NCBI GenBank assembly: GCA_001599755.1
Contig: BCHX01000011.1
Location: 292,846 to 356,845, forward strand
Direction of reading: 5' to 3'
DNA: 64,000 bases
Source: Gliomastix tumulicola
Lineage: Eukaryota > Ascomycota > Sordariomycetes > Hypocreales > Bionectriaceae
Shown here: piece after piece, positions 44,080 to 55,639 of the stretch
How the letters are laid out: each line of letters begins with the position of its first letter
Numbering within the stretch: position 1 is the first letter of the stretch
Position numbers and translations under genes: made by a program
The notes under the pieces: model-generated
The model's input: the letters and a program-made list of their open reading frames with translations, nothing else
What the model was told of the DNA's origin: nothing
Databases searched by the model: none

Positions 44080-46820
44080 CTTGTCCCCTTTGATTCTGCC
44101 CTAAGTCGCTAGATCTGTTCTATGTGGCGGAGGCACAGAGCCGACCTGGCTGATACTATGAGACGCAAGATGTCTTACCGCTTTGCCATTGTGACGTAGC
44201 CATCCAGTCCTCTGATTCTCGGCATACGATGCGAACTGTATGTCATCGCTCTTCGCCATGAAGAAGCCCATGCTGGGACCTCTGTTTTGCCATTGCCACT
44301 CCTAGACTGACTAACAACTGCCGTAGGAAAGCTCAACATTATACTACAGTAGCACGGGACGCCCCCGTAGGTACTGGAACGGCTACGCCATGCCATCGGC
44401 TGCCTGTAGGGATCCAGTAGGTCTGGAGAAGATGCTTGTGGGCGCCTTGCCAGGACTACTTGAATGGTGTCATGAACACCTAAGACAATGGTGACCCAGA
44501 TCAAAGCAGACTTGCAAATAAATCAAAAATGAAATCGAGGGTCCCAATTTAATTCGATTTGATTTGATTTAGATTCTTGATTTGGATTCCATTTGTCTAT
44601 TTGCAAGCCTGGGTTGAAGCGAAAGCGGGCTGACCGTGACCGGTGTTCTTCCCCTAGCCCTGCGCTCTCACCTGACATGTACGTTGCCCTTGGCCAATGA
44701 GGCTTGGCGTCTGAGGCCNCCNCCCCCCCCCCCTTTTTCAATCTTTCTGATCTACGCTCATCCGCCAGGCAGTACAAACCCACCCGGGGCGCCCCCTCCC
44801 TAGCGACACAAAAGCCGACCAACTGGCCATAATTCCTAGTGTACAGGTTAGCACTATTCCACTCTCCGCACTATGAGCAGGACAACCACCCTACCCGGCG
44901 TTCGCAAAGGCGTCCACTATTGAACTCTGCTACTCGCTAGTAGACTAATCGGCCGTAGCCGTTTATTTTTCTACATCGGCAGATAAGGCTGCGGGCGTAG
45001 GCCGTCAAGGCGGCTGATACCTGATGCCGATTCGGTGTGGGCGGACGGAACGGGCGGAATCTGGATGGGTTCAGATTTCTGCTCGTTCGCCGCTAGAGGC
45101 ACACCCACTAGTCAGCCCTTTAATCGATCAACTGGGAACACTCTGCCACTTGAAAGTAGACAAAGGCGCTACGAGTAGAACCCATCGCGACGTAGGCGCT
45201 AGTTGGGCGCTTGTAGGCCCACGGAACGCCACGGAACGTATCTGTACTATAACTGCCGCCTCTCTCCTGGAGTAGCTGTTGCTGAAATCCTCCCTCGCTA
45301 ACCGACCGAGTGACCTAACAAAACTCAGCTCTTCCCATTGTTTCAAAGATGAAGCTTCAAGATCTTTGCATTATCAAACTTACCCGGAACAGCCGAGAGT
45401 TGCTATCGGACGACAAACGGGGCCACTTCTTAGGCCAAGAGGGCATATACTGTTATGGATTCTAGAAAGAAGAGCTGGATTACAACGTCGCCTTCGACTA
45501 CGTGTTGTGCGTTGCGCGCGGCGCAGAGGTTCGTTCTGCAGGCGGGGGGNCCTTTTTCAGATTTCTCCAAAACACAATGAACACGAGCAAGGAGGGCTCG
45601 GTCGAAATCGAGAGGGTGGGTTCGGAGAAGTTCATGGAGCAAATCAGGCGCTAGGAGAAGTCGCCGGAAGTGAAAGTGTATGGGAAGGAGAGTACGAAAA
45701 AATTGTTTGATAGAAAAATAGGGAAGCGGCGGTGGACGGTGGGATTGGCCTACAAGCTCGGCGCCTGGTATTACTCTCTGTTAGGACTGCAGCATAACCC
45801 CTAAATTGGAAGCAACACAACAGGAGCTACAGTAGTGCTCATCGTTTTCTTCTTCCCGATCTTTCTCTTTCTTTGTCTAGAGAGTACGTGCACGAACCAG
45901 CACTACTTCGAGATGCTTCTCAATCCCTTTTTAGATCGCCCTAGTTGTCAGGTTTAGACCGTTCTTCGTCGAATCGAGGTTGCCTGGCGGCTACGGTCGC
46001 GGTGCTGAGGCGAACCGAGGCTGGAGCCTCTACAGATGATGAAGGGCTACGGGCTGCCAAATGCCGTCATAGGCCTCTTGGGCCACCACCGCCCTGTGGT
46101 GTGCATGGAGAGAAAGTGTCGAAACCGTAGCATTCTATTAGGGTTTGAGAGTATGAAGGTAATATAAGCCTAACCAGAAGAAATGTGCCAAGGCGACACG
46201 CGAGAGATAGCAAAGCAGCTCGATTCTTCCCTTGCATCACCAAACTCAGCCCATTACTACTAGACCCTTCAACATCCCTCAAGCATCCTTCGAAACGCGG
46301 GGACGCAAGCATATGTTGTGGGGCAACTGCATATGTAGCTAGACTTACCTAGTGATGACCGAACATGCGACATGCTGTCAGGACCATCGAAGTGTAGACT
46401 GGCTCTACCTAGCCCTAACATTCGACAGTCCGGTCTGCAGGTGGGCACTGCGGGCCAGAACCGATGATGCGTGTGCACCCCGTCTATCGATCTCTGCTCA
46501 CTCTAGAAGACGGAGGCAGCTCATATGCACGTCAAGAGCAGGGTAACCAAGGTGGAGAGCATTCCTACGGGCCGACGGTGCGAGAGCAGGGGATAAGACG
46601 TCTGCGTAGAGCTAAGCCTGCTGGCACATCCCGCTATGTTGTCTCGCCCCTTCCCTACACTTACCAACAGCCCGCCGGGCAATTCTAGACCGCCGTTCGG
46701 CACCACAGTGTGAGCGATAGTTGGGCGTCGGCCGCAACTGCGGCAATCAATGTGAGCGTAGTGGCTACCTGAAATATACAGAAGTCGTGCTCAGCCACAA
46801 CAGCGAAGCCGGTGATAGGT
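44080..46820. other. Intergenic with an AT-rich inverted repeat and an unassigned open region
   Basis: 44511-44607 is an inverted repeat (separate entry). A C-run with N bases is at 44719-44733. Around 45460-45720 the plus strand has overlapping open frames (for example EELDYNVAFDYVLCVARGAE) that look partly protein-like, but no family is recognised and an N interrupts them. Nothing else supported. Confidence 0.35.
44511..44607. repeat. 97-bp AT-rich imperfect inverted repeat
   Basis: The ends CTTGCAAATA and TATTTGCAAG are perfect 10-bp inverted repeats, and similarity continues inward (AAATCAAAAATGAAATC versus the inverse of GATTTGGATTCCATTTG). It may be a small non-autonomous element or a folded remnant. 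Confidence 0.6.
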
Positions 46821-46829
46821 AGCTCTACG

Positions 46830-48203
46830 CTCTGAATGGCTTTCGGCGTCTCGCCCGGCTTCGGCCTAGCAGGACCCTGGCAATCGCTGTATGTCCGCCC
46901 TCAATGGCATAGGATAGCGGCGTCGAACCGTCATGGCCTCTCGCGTCCACATCGACTTCCAGCCGGCACAAGAGGAGCCTGACAATGGTCATGTCTCCCA
47001 TCTCGACAGCCCACGAGACGGTGTCCAACCGAGACGGTTTTTCGAATTTGCATCGACCTCCGATCGGCTCAGGAGGAGCCTGACGACATCTTCCTGTCCA
47101 AGGGCGGCCGCGTACGACAGCGGTGTCAAACCGTCAATATCCTTCAAGTCTGCGTCGACTTCCGGCCTGTCTATCAGAAGCTTGACAACCGATTCATGTC
47201 CATAAGAGGCTGCATGGGATAGCGGCGAGCAGCCGTCATGATCCCTCGAGTCGGGCTCGACCACCGGCCGGCCCAGCAGGAGCCTAGCAATCACTTCATG
47301 TCCGTTTTCCGCCGCCCAGGATAGCGGAGTCCGACCATCACCGTCTTCTAAGTCCGCTTCGACCTCAGCTTTACTTAGCAAAAGGTTGACAACGGCTTCA
47401 TGCCCATATTATGCCGCCCACGACAGCGGCGCGCGATCATTGGAATCCCCCGAGTCCGCCCCGACTCCCGGCCAGTCCAGCAGGAGCCTAGCAACCGCCT
47501 CGTGTCCGCTCCCGGCCGCCCACGATAGCGGCGTCCGACCATGGTTGTCTTCTGGGTCCACCCTGACGCCCGGCCAGCCCAACAAGAGCTTGACGACGGC
47601 TTCATGTCCGCTCTCGGCCGCCCAGGAGAGTGGCGTCCGACTACCAATGTCCTTCGAGTCTACATAGACTCCCAGCCGGTTCAGCAAAAGCCTGGCGACG
47701 GCTTCGCGCCCATTCCCAGCCGCCCAGGACAGCGGCGTCCGACCGTAAATATCTTTTGAGTTCACCCCTACCTCCGGCCGTCCCAACAAAAGCCTAGCAA
47801 TGTCTCCATGTCCGCTTGCTGCTGCCAAAGATAGCAGTGTTCAGCCGCCATAATCCCTCATGTCTACGCTAACGAATAGCCGGCCCAGCAAAGCGTTCAT
47901 AATGGCGCCACACCTTTACCGAGCCGCCGCGTGTGAGGGCGTCGGGTCACAGTGCTTCTCTCCATGGTATAGCGGAGCACTTTCACCCGGGACAACGAGT
48001 CTTAATATGTTCCCTTCATTTCATGCGACAAGATGGTGTAGGATCGACCGTCCGTGTTCGTCGGTCTGCGTGATATGCCGAGTTACTAGTAGATCTGCCA
48101 GCCAAGGCGTAGCATACAGAAGCGTAGCCAGGTCCGAAGGCGCGAGGAACTCAACGACCACAAGGACGAGGTTAAGCGGGACGGCTTTCCCAGCAATGCG
48201 CAT
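46830..48203 (-). pseudogene. F-box-like/ankyrin-repeat protein, decayed paralogue
   Basis: The ATG at 48203 starts MRIAGKAVPLNLVLVVVEFLAPSDLATLL, an F-box-like N-terminus parallel to the plus-strand gene at 50.57 kb. Roughly ten ankyrin repeats of 34 residues follow, with the consensus TPLSWAAxxGHEAVxRLLL. The frame is broken by TGA at 48021-48023 (CGA-like position), a TAA at about 47925, a TGA at about 47848 where the paralogue has CGG, and a TAA at 47409-47411. There is also a one-base loss near 47015 that shifts the last repeat. The stops are consistent with C-to-T change of CGA/CAA codons. Such proteins usually serve as adaptor or recognition modules; no effector domain is seen here. 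Confidence 0.85.
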
Positions 48204-48209
48204 AGTGCG

Positions 48210-48960
48210 AGACTTCGTCAACTGGGAGAGGGACTATGAGCGAATAAATAATCGAATAGTCTATCATGTATAGCGGCCTTTGCTAGCTTTTCTCTCACGC
48301 CCCCTTTGTCTTTATAGGCAAGGAGGTGCAGTAGCCATTTCTAGACCTGTAGATGGAACAGGTCATTTTGAGTACCTCAAAGTAGATCTAGTGATCTTAG
48401 CGCTAAGGAAGGACTGGAGAGTAATCTCGAAGTAGTAATCTCGAAGTAGTAATCTCGAAGTAGTAATGGTCGTGCACTTACTCTCCCAATAGGCGGGGTG
48501 GTCTAGAGAAGCCAAATCTGACCACCATCATCATTGACAGGTCTGGCCATGCTTACAACAGTGACCCTTACTGACTTCCCCGCACTGTGCTCCCTTTCGT
48601 TTAGGCGGCAAGTGTACAAAACAGCAGGACTTTGAGGCGTCCCTCGATACCTCCTTGGGCTGCCTTGGGAGATCAGGTTTGGACCATCGCCGCAAGAGGT
48701 CGATTGTGTCTGACCATGATATTAGAGCGGCCGCTTCCACCCGTTCAGGTGGAAGATGTCACCTTGAGTGCCTTAAGCAGACTAAAGCTCCGCTCGCTAC
48801 CGCTCGCTAATGAATTGCCAAACAGTGTAGTTTCGTAGTCGTTCACATTGCCAAGCTAGGTAACAGCTTTGACTTACAAAGACCCCCAAAGATGAATGTA
48901 AGTCCCAGAGGACGTCAATTTTGTACATCACTCTACTAAAAAGAAAGACAAAGGAAACAC
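48210..48960. other. Intergenic between the ankyrin remnant and the copia remnant
   Basis: It contains a 14-bp tandem repeat (TAATCTCGAAGTAG, three copies, 48422-48463). Two related segments (about 48347-48400 and 48748-48800) share TTTGAGTACCTCAAAG / CTTGAGTGCCTTAAGC. No gene is supported. Confidence 0.5.
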
Positions 48961-48963
48961 AGA

Positions 48964-49218
48964 AAGAACAGAAGACTTCTTAATGAGCTGAACCTGGACT
49001 ACGCAAGAGCCGCAACAATCATCTGTGGCGAGAGCCAAGGAGCTATAGCCCTATCCTCGAAACCGCAGTGCCACTCACGGACTATGCACATTGGTATTCA
49101 ACGAAAATGGCCAGAGGAATCTAAGAATCTGGGAAAGCATATTCTAGCTATAGGACAAGCAGCCGATGGTCGGCCAAACCCCCTCCCCCTTTCCCTCCTA
49201 CGAGACAGGTTTAAGTAG
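48964..49218 (+). pseudogene. Ty1/copia RNase H remnant
   Basis: A frame of 84 codons reads LLNELNLDYARAATIICGESQ, then GAIALSSKPQCHSRTMHIGI. This is the end of a copia polyprotein: the usual pattern is a CDNQGAI-type block followed by HxRTKHID. The catalytic Asp of that block is replaced (CGES), the following Lys-His-Ile-Asp is MHIG, and a TAG at 49216-49218 ends the frame early. No reverse transcriptase or integrase is readable upstream, so this is a 3' relic. The LTR-like repeat begins about 100 bp downstream, as expected. Confidence 0.75.
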
Positions 49219-49314
49219 ATTCAGAAAGGGCGGGGTGTCGAGTGACGAGTACGTGCTCTCGACTACAAAGGCAAACTCCACAAACACCCTTTCTTGGAAG
49301 TGCTGAGCACAGTG

Positions 49315-49425
49315 GCCGATATGGCAATGTGGGGTTGGAAATATGTATGGATAATAGGTATGACTGCTTCCGCGTACTCTAATGTGGAAAATAAGGACAA
49401 TACAATCACTCAGTCCAACAGAATC
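49315..49425 (+). repeat. LTR-like repeat, copy next to the copia remnant
   Basis: It shares GCAATGTGG[GA]GTTGGAAATATGTAT and a CAATACA-type end with 63783-63880. The position after an RNase H remnant suggests the 3' LTR. Edges not defined. Confidence 0.55.
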
Positions 49426-49687
49426 GTTCAGGAGTTGGCCGTCTAGTCTGAGGCGGTCATACCCAATAGTAGCTGACGGTATTATGATTCACTCGTTCCC
49501 TTTCTGCCCGTGGAGGACCTGGGGAAGTACATCAAGGTAACCAGGAGCGTCTGACTGAATCGAAAGGACCGAGATACGTTCTTCCTCGGCCTGGGCAAGG
49601 CGACGGTGCCGGAGGGGCAGGGGATTGTGGCGGGGGAGGACTAGCCTCTGTTCCATGCACAGCGCCCACGGCAACCTCCTAGGGGGT

Positions 49688-49770
49688 AGGGCTGGCTTTC
49701 GTGGGCCCTGGCTTGCTTAGCTGGTCGGCTAGTGCCTTGGCTCACGCTAACCCTAGCTTGGCCTGTGTGG
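49688..49770 (+). repeat. Isolated minisatellite unit
   Basis: TCGTGGGCCCTGGCTTGCTTAGC followed by TAGTGCCTTGGCT matches the core and spacer of the arrays at 17-34 kb, about 15 kb from the nearest array. Confidence 0.6.
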
Positions 49771-49779
49771 GCGTGCGCC

Positions 49780-50560
49780 ACCGCCGGCCGTCGCATCTCG
49801 GTCAACCGCCGCACGCCACCACGTACGTCTATAGAGAGTGGGCGTAGCTAAGTCCTGTGAGACAAACTCTCCCGGGTGTGAAAAAGAACTCCAATCATTC
49901 ATACGTCCACAGTATACAGTCTACAGATTACAGGATAGCCAGGAAAGGAACATACTTACAACTCACCATGACACGCCATGACATTCAAATCCATCAAGAA
50001 GCCGGCAAAGGCGCTCCAACAGATTTTCGATCAGACCACACTATCCGTCAACCAAACCATTAACAAGGCATACGTTGCATCTGTAAGGAAATAGTTAGAC
50101 GGGGTATCATTGACAATGCCGGCGGGGTGTCGGGCTGAAAACGTATGCCCCCAACCTCCGTAAGGGATCCGTTCAGAAGAGGGTTGAGAAATCCCTTGAT
50201 GGACCATCATTTGGGTCCACACACCCCTACGCCTACGGGTACTGTAGTTACCTCACAGCCCCGTATGAATAGACCTTACGGGTACTCGGCTTCACCAACG
50301 CGTAATGTCGTGTCCGGGATGGCCGCTTTGCTGGTCTATACACTATATATTGCTCTTAGAAAGGGACGCAACCTCAAAGAAGGGCCAAGAAGCCACCCGT
50401 CTCGAAGCACTGCTGATTGGCGGACCTGAACACTATCTTTTATTCTCCTTTTGTTAAGAAAGAGAGGACCCAAGACAAGGTTGACTCCCAATGCCATTGT
50501 ACGTGGCAGGCCTCATCGATCGTCCCTTCGAGTTGCAGCAAACTTGACCAGTCAGCGAGT
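49780..50560. other. Intergenic upstream of the ankyrin gene
   Basis: No supported gene. The last 60 bp before the ATG at 50570 resemble the leader of the minus-strand paralogue. Confidence 0.4.
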
Positions 50561-50569
50561 TCACACGTC

Positions 50570-52262
50570 ATGTATATTGCCGAGAAATCAGTCCCAATCG
50601 ACCTCGTCCTCCTCATCGCAGAGTTCCTCCCGCCTACTGACCTCGCCACGCTCCTATATGCGGTGCCGCGGCTGGCGGGCCTGCTAACAACTCGGCATAT
50701 CGGCAGGATTGACGAACGGAGGCGGTCAGTCCTGCACCATCTTTCCGCGCGGAAAGGGGAGGAGCTTCCAAGATTCATTGTCCCAAGTGACGGCACTCCG
50801 CTGGATCATGGAGACGAGGGGCGGGGTGGTTCAACGCCCTCACATGCGGTGGCGCTGCATAGGTGCAAAGGCATCATGAGCATCTTGCTAGGCCGGCCGA
50901 GGGTCTGCGTGGACGCCAGGGATGACGGCGGCCGGACACCACTATCTCTTGCGGTAGAAAGCGGGCGTGAAGCCATTGTCAGGCTTTTGTTAAACCAGCC
51001 GGGCGTTGTGGTGGACTCAGAAGACAACCACTTTCGGACGCCGCTGTCTTGGGCGGCCAGGAGCGGACACGAAGCGATTACTAGGCTCCTACTGGGCCGA
51101 CCGGGGGTTGAGACCGACTTGGGGGACTGTGGCGGTCGAAGTCCGCTATCCTGGGCGGCGGGAAACGGGCACCAAGCCGTTGTCAAGCTCCTTCTAGAGC
51201 GACTGGAAGTGAAGGCTGACTTGGGGGATAGCTATGGTCGGACACCGCTTTCCTGGGCCGCCAGGAACGGATTCGAAGCGACCGTCAGGCTCTTACTAAC
51301 TCAGCCAGCGGTCGACGAGGACTCAGAAGATCAAGGCGGTTCGTCACCACTATCCTGGGCCGCCCGGGGCAGACACGAAGCAGTCGTCAAGCTCTTCCTG
51401 GGTTTTTCAGGAGTCAAGACAGATTTAGCCGACATGGACGATCGAACGCCGCTATCTTGGGCAGCGGGGAACGGGCACGGAGCCGTCGTTAGGCTTTTGC
51501 TGAGCCGCGTGGAGGTCGAAGCGGACGCAGAGGACAGTGGCGGTCGGACTCCGCTCTTCTGGGCGGCCAGGAACGGACACGAAGCCGTTGTCAGACTTTC
51601 TAGACCGACCGGAAGTGGATGCTGACTTGGGGGATAGGGATGGTCGGACACCGCTTTCCTGGGCGGCTAGGAACGGACATGAAGCAATTGCTGGGCTCCT
51701 GCTGGACCGGCCGGGGGTGGAGGCCGACTCGAGGGATTCCGAGAGCTCAACGCCGCTATCCTACGCAGCCCTTAATGGACACGAATCAGTCGTCAGATTG
51801 CTGGTAGACCGGCCGGAAGTGGATGTAAATTCGAAAGATGGCGGCGGTTCGACGCCGCTGGCTACCGCGACTGGCCACGGAAAGGAGGCAATCGTTAGGC
51901 TCCTCCTTACCCTTCCAGAAGTGGACGTGAACTCGAAAGACTACGCCGGTTTCACGCCTCTATCGTGGGCCGCTGACTGCGGATACGTGAATATTGTTAG
52001 GCTTCTCCTCAGCCGGCCGGGAGTCGAGGCGGACCCGAAAGATAACGATCGTCGGACGCCACTCTCCTGGGCGGCTGAGAGCGGACACGAAGCGGTTGTC
52101 AGGCTCCTCCTGAACCGGCAGGAAGTCGATGTGGAGTCGAGAGGCCGTGACGGTTCGACGCCGCTAGTTCTCGCCGCCGAAGGCGGACATGAAGCTATTG
52201 TCACGCTCCTGGTAGGCACGCTCCTGCGAGGCAAAGCCGAGTCAGAGGCCAAAAGCCCTTGA
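50570..52262 (+). pseudogene. F-box-like/ankyrin-repeat protein with one frameshift
   Basis: The ATG at 50570 gives MYIAEKSVPIDLVLLIAEFL, then PPTDLATLLYAVPRLAGLL, an F-box-like N-terminal helix pair. About 14 ankyrin repeats of 34 residues follow from about residue 85, very uniform (GGRTPLSWAARNGHEAVVRLLL). At about 51595-51602 two bases are missing relative to the repeat unit (CTTTCTAGACC where CTTCTTCTAGACC fits), moving the frame from one that ends at 51625 to one that continues to the TGA at 52262. As assembled the product would be 351 residues with about seven and a half repeats; restored length would be near 563. Uniform repeats can collapse in assembly, so the frameshift may be an artefact. 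It is the inverted paralogue of the decayed gene at 46.8-48.2 kb. Confidence 0.85.
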
Positions 52263-52269
52263 GAGGGCA

Positions 52270-53240
52270 AAGCTACCTATCATGGGCCTTGCCGTTGCGG
52301 TTTGGCACGAGTCCCACATGAACGGAGTTGGCGTCTGCTGGGCTGGCGGACGGGCGTACGGCTGCATTTGCTACTGCGGGTTAGACACAGGTGGGAGGGA
52401 CAATGATACTAGCAAACTTCAGAGCCAAGATAACGCCGAGTAGACTTTGCTCTAACCACCCGTTGAGATGAGCCGCCCATAGCTTCGTCTAGCCCCCAAC
52501 TTGATCCCTGGTGCCCGCTGTCACCCCGGCTTGATGCCCACCCCTGCCGTACCCGTTACTCGCGCGAGGGGTCTTGATAGTGCCTGTCTGACCCTTTGCC
52601 TTCTTCAAGCAGTACTAGAAGACGCGTTTCGAGCGGTTCAGCGAGGTCACTCGGTCCTTGGCCACTATGTCGACAAGGCTAAATCCCATGTACGGCACTC
52701 TAGAGGGCTGTTGGCAGATCAGGCGCGTGGATGGTGGGCACACATTGAGTAAAACCAGACGATCGTACGTCACGCTGTGCAGTATGTGACCCTGCATAAG
52801 GAAGACGCTGGCTAGCCGCTGATGAATGACAATTCATCATACGTACGCCACCATAGGCGATGCTGTCGGGCCTCGTCAAGGAAACTTACTACAGCCACAC
52901 AAAAGAGACCAGCCATATTCTTGTTAGCAGTAAGCGCCGGGCAAAGGCAAGGGTGTTGCAGGTAGGACGTTCGAATAATCACGCCCCGTTCAGTTTTCCT
53001 TGGGTTCGAAGAAAGACTTAGACCGAGAACCCGTCCAAGTCCGGAGCACCGCTGCGACTTGCTCTGGCTCCGCCCGAAGGTCATTTTCCATAAAGATCTC
53101 ACGCTACACAATGACGACTAGCTTCTCAAATCTCGCATTGTAAACTGGCAAAGAAGTGTCACCATATTGATGGGGGAACATCGCAATGTGAGATACGATT
53201 GAGGGGGTGGGGGGCCAGACACGTTAGGCGTACCAGATAT
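52270..53240. other. Intergenic, no supported gene
   Basis: Short frames only; nothing recognisable. Confidence 0.4.
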
Positions 53241-53246
53241 CCGCGT

Positions 53247-53579
53247 TCAAGCGCTCAACTTGTTGAAAAAATCAAGGCCACGCTCCTTCTCCTGCAACTC
53301 GCATAGCTTATACCACATATTGCCCATAGTTCTCTCCAGTTCCAGCCACTTCTTCTCGTATTCGGATTGCTCCTCATCGGTGCTTCTAACATGCCTCGCC
53401 TTTCCTCGTCGCGTCCTTGCACCGCAGGTGTTTGCGAATAGTTGTAGTCGGTGCTCTTTTCGAATGGTAGTGAGGAAGTTCAAAAGCTCATCTAGATCTT
53501 TCTGTTTTGCTGCCGTTTCCGCAATGAGGCTGCTGAGTTCCAGCTTCAACGTTTCCATTTGCTCGGGTGTTAGGTCCAT
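53247..53579 (-). CDS. Small coiled-coil protein
   Basis: The ATG at 53579 gives 110 residues beginning MDLTPEQMETLKLELSSLIA. Heptad-like Leu/Ile spacing continues through ETAAKQKDLDELLNFLTTIRKEHRLQL. A basic stretch (RTRRGKARH) and a second helical region (SEYEKKWLELERTMGNMWYKLCELQEKE) end at FFNKLSA. No enzymatic motif is present. It is probably an oligomerising protein of unknown function; a longer frame upstream lacks an ATG. Similar small helical proteins occur in the C48-like tail and at 61.8 kb, but I see no direct similarity. Confidence 0.5.
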   Translation of the reverse strand: MDLTPEQMETLKLELSSLIAETAAKQKDLDELLNFLTTIRKEHRLQLFANTCGARTRRGKARHVRSTDEEQSEYEKKWLELERTMGNMWYKLCELQEKERGLDFFNKLSA

Positions 53580-53599
53580 TGGGCCGTAGCGTCCTGGCC

Positions 53600-55100
53600 G
53601 CAGAGTTGCCTGCCTATCAGAGTCTAGGCAAAGGCCGGGACCACGTTTGGGATGGCTCAATTCGTATCTGCGACTCACATCGGCTCCCTTCTCGGCAGTA
53701 TATAGTAGTGGGTAATGTGTGGCCGTGTCGCCTAATAATACTCCTATCAATAAGGAGGAGGACTGGCTACCATTGACACTTTCCTCTCCCTATTTGAGCG
53801 GCGGGCGTGTTGACCAACATCACCTCGGTGCTCCCTAGGACCCGCTTTTCATGGCCATTTCTGAATGTGTAGCCACGAATACCGAAGGCTTCTATGGCCC
53901 TTTCAGACCCACATCCAACGAACCAAGATGATCTCCAAGTACAACCAGGGTCGCGTGCCAGATCGCGAGGGTCATCCATACCGCGGTTGTAGCGCTTGCT
54001 TTGTCAGTACCTGCGGGGGCGCCTCGGCTGCCATGTTTGAGGCTGGGCCGCCTCTAGCGACACCGCCCCCGAGCGTTGCTGCGTTCGTGTGTCTCGATTG
54101 ACGGCACAGATGAGCTATCAGTTTCTGCCGTTAGGTAGGGTGTCTTTAGTACGTGCTCGCATGGGGGTAGGTAGGTCGGGGATAGTATGGTGGGTATTTC
54201 ATCGTTGCTGCTGCCCTGGACTCGCAATGTCCTCTGTTTCGAGAGGAACGCACACGGTACAGTAGTTTGGGAGCCTGTTGTATACAGACGTTTTGAGACA
54301 GAGTACTGCGTCTGCGTTGTCCACTCTGAGCCTTTATCAGAGCAAGCTTGTATCTTGATTTGGTGCAATGTACATGACTACAAAGTCGTGATGATCGAGC
54401 GTCCAGACATGATTCCCCGGCTTGTCCGAGAAGCTACTAAGAAGCCGTGAAGTAGTGCTCGTCCGTGCACTTAACTGCCGCCCGGGTGAGCCGAACTGTA
54501 GGTTACCATAATTACCATCGCAATGAGACCCTGGCAATTTGCCTCTAAATCGCCATTCGATGAAAGGGCACAGGGTCTGCGCCGTCCCCTTATCCCAGTA
54601 ACAGGGCTTTGCATGGCGTCGTCGAATCGCCTCGGGGCTGGCATCGCTCGGCCCAAAGGCCGTCACCTTGATTATGCAGAGCCTCGAGGCCACAAGCGCC
54701 TCCATGATTCCTGAGAAAGTGGCTGAATCCGAACGCATACAGTAGTGCTCAAAATTGGCTTTGGTCTTGGAGTTGACTTGTTCGTGTAGATAACGCCACA
54801 CAGTGCAAATAGATAGCATATACACTATATTCGGACATTTTGAGTCGGGGCGACACATTCCACCCAAACGTCCGAAAGTGACCACCCCGCCCTGGTGATC
54901 AAATACGAAGCCTTACCCCTCGTGTAGTCCAAGTAGGCATTGGAAGTATCACCAGGTGCTGCCGGCCCCATGCGCTTACTCTCCTACAAAGGAAAAAGAG
55001 GGAGAGATCAGAGAAAACCAATCTCGAGCACCACCGTAGCCAATTTTATTGATTGTGGGTAAGACGAACTCCCAGATACAGAATCCCAACGCAAACTTGT
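53600..55100. other. Intergenic, no supported gene
   Basis: The minus frame 54337-54885 is 182 codons long but has no domain and an alternative start only. Nothing else is seen. Confidence 0.35.
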
Positions 55101-55115
55101 CGCTCTGCCACCATC

Positions 55116-55632
55116 ATGTGGGGTTTCTGCTTTGGCCGCGCGAAGAAGACGCGGTCGTCTCGTCCCGAAGACTCTCGATATACCTGCCGAGAGACTTATG
55201 GCACCTATTACATTCGTCCCGAACCGTCGATAACCCCACGTGCGTCACGACCCCGGGGATCCACTCGCCGAGCCCGTGGCTCTACCCGTCAGGCCCGTAA
55301 CTCTACTCGTCAAGCCCGTGGCCCTGCTCGTCACGCCCGTGACGCGAAGTGCGACCGCGCATGCCGCCACCATGAGCCGCTCAAGATTGATCGCGGTACT
55401 GGGCGACCTTCATCTAAGCGTCATAACAAATCCGAGCAGGCGAGAGGGAGAAGGCCCAAGTCTTCCGCGGCCCACGACGTGCATCACAGACACACGCGGG
55501 CCGTTCTGGGGACAAGATGTCCCGGTATTCTCTATGTCTATTCGGGCGAACGCAACCATGCAGGACGTCATCGACACTCTGGCTCCTAAAGGCAGTGGCT
55601 CCGAGGTGGTCGTGGTATGGGATAAGAGGTGA
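55116..55632 (+). CDS. Arg-rich repeat protein, exon structure uncertain
   Basis: The ATG at 55116 has a good context (CACCATCATG) and gives MWGFCFGRAKKTRSSRPEDS, then a tyrosine-rich stretch and a repeated RARGSTR/RQ heptad encoded by a 21-bp tandem repeat (55272-55341). That frame ends at 55589. From about 55520 another frame (VFSMSIRANATMQDVIDTLAP, then GSGSEVVVVWDKR, stop at 55632) looks far more protein-like, so an intron around 55465-55515 probably joins the two, though I cannot fix its ends. No family recognised. Confidence 0.4.
55272..55341 (+). repeat. 21-bp tandem repeat, three-plus copies
   Basis: The unit is close to GCCCGTGGCTCTACCCGTCA, one base short of the full 21-mer. It keeps frame in the gene above. 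Confidence 0.75.
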
Positions 55633-55639
55633 GGAGGCT

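Noticed and set aside
48531..48838. Possible transposase C-terminus (ERSFSLLKALK on the minus strand)
   Set aside because: Only a short motif; frame stops on both sides and the segment is better explained as part of a small local repeat.
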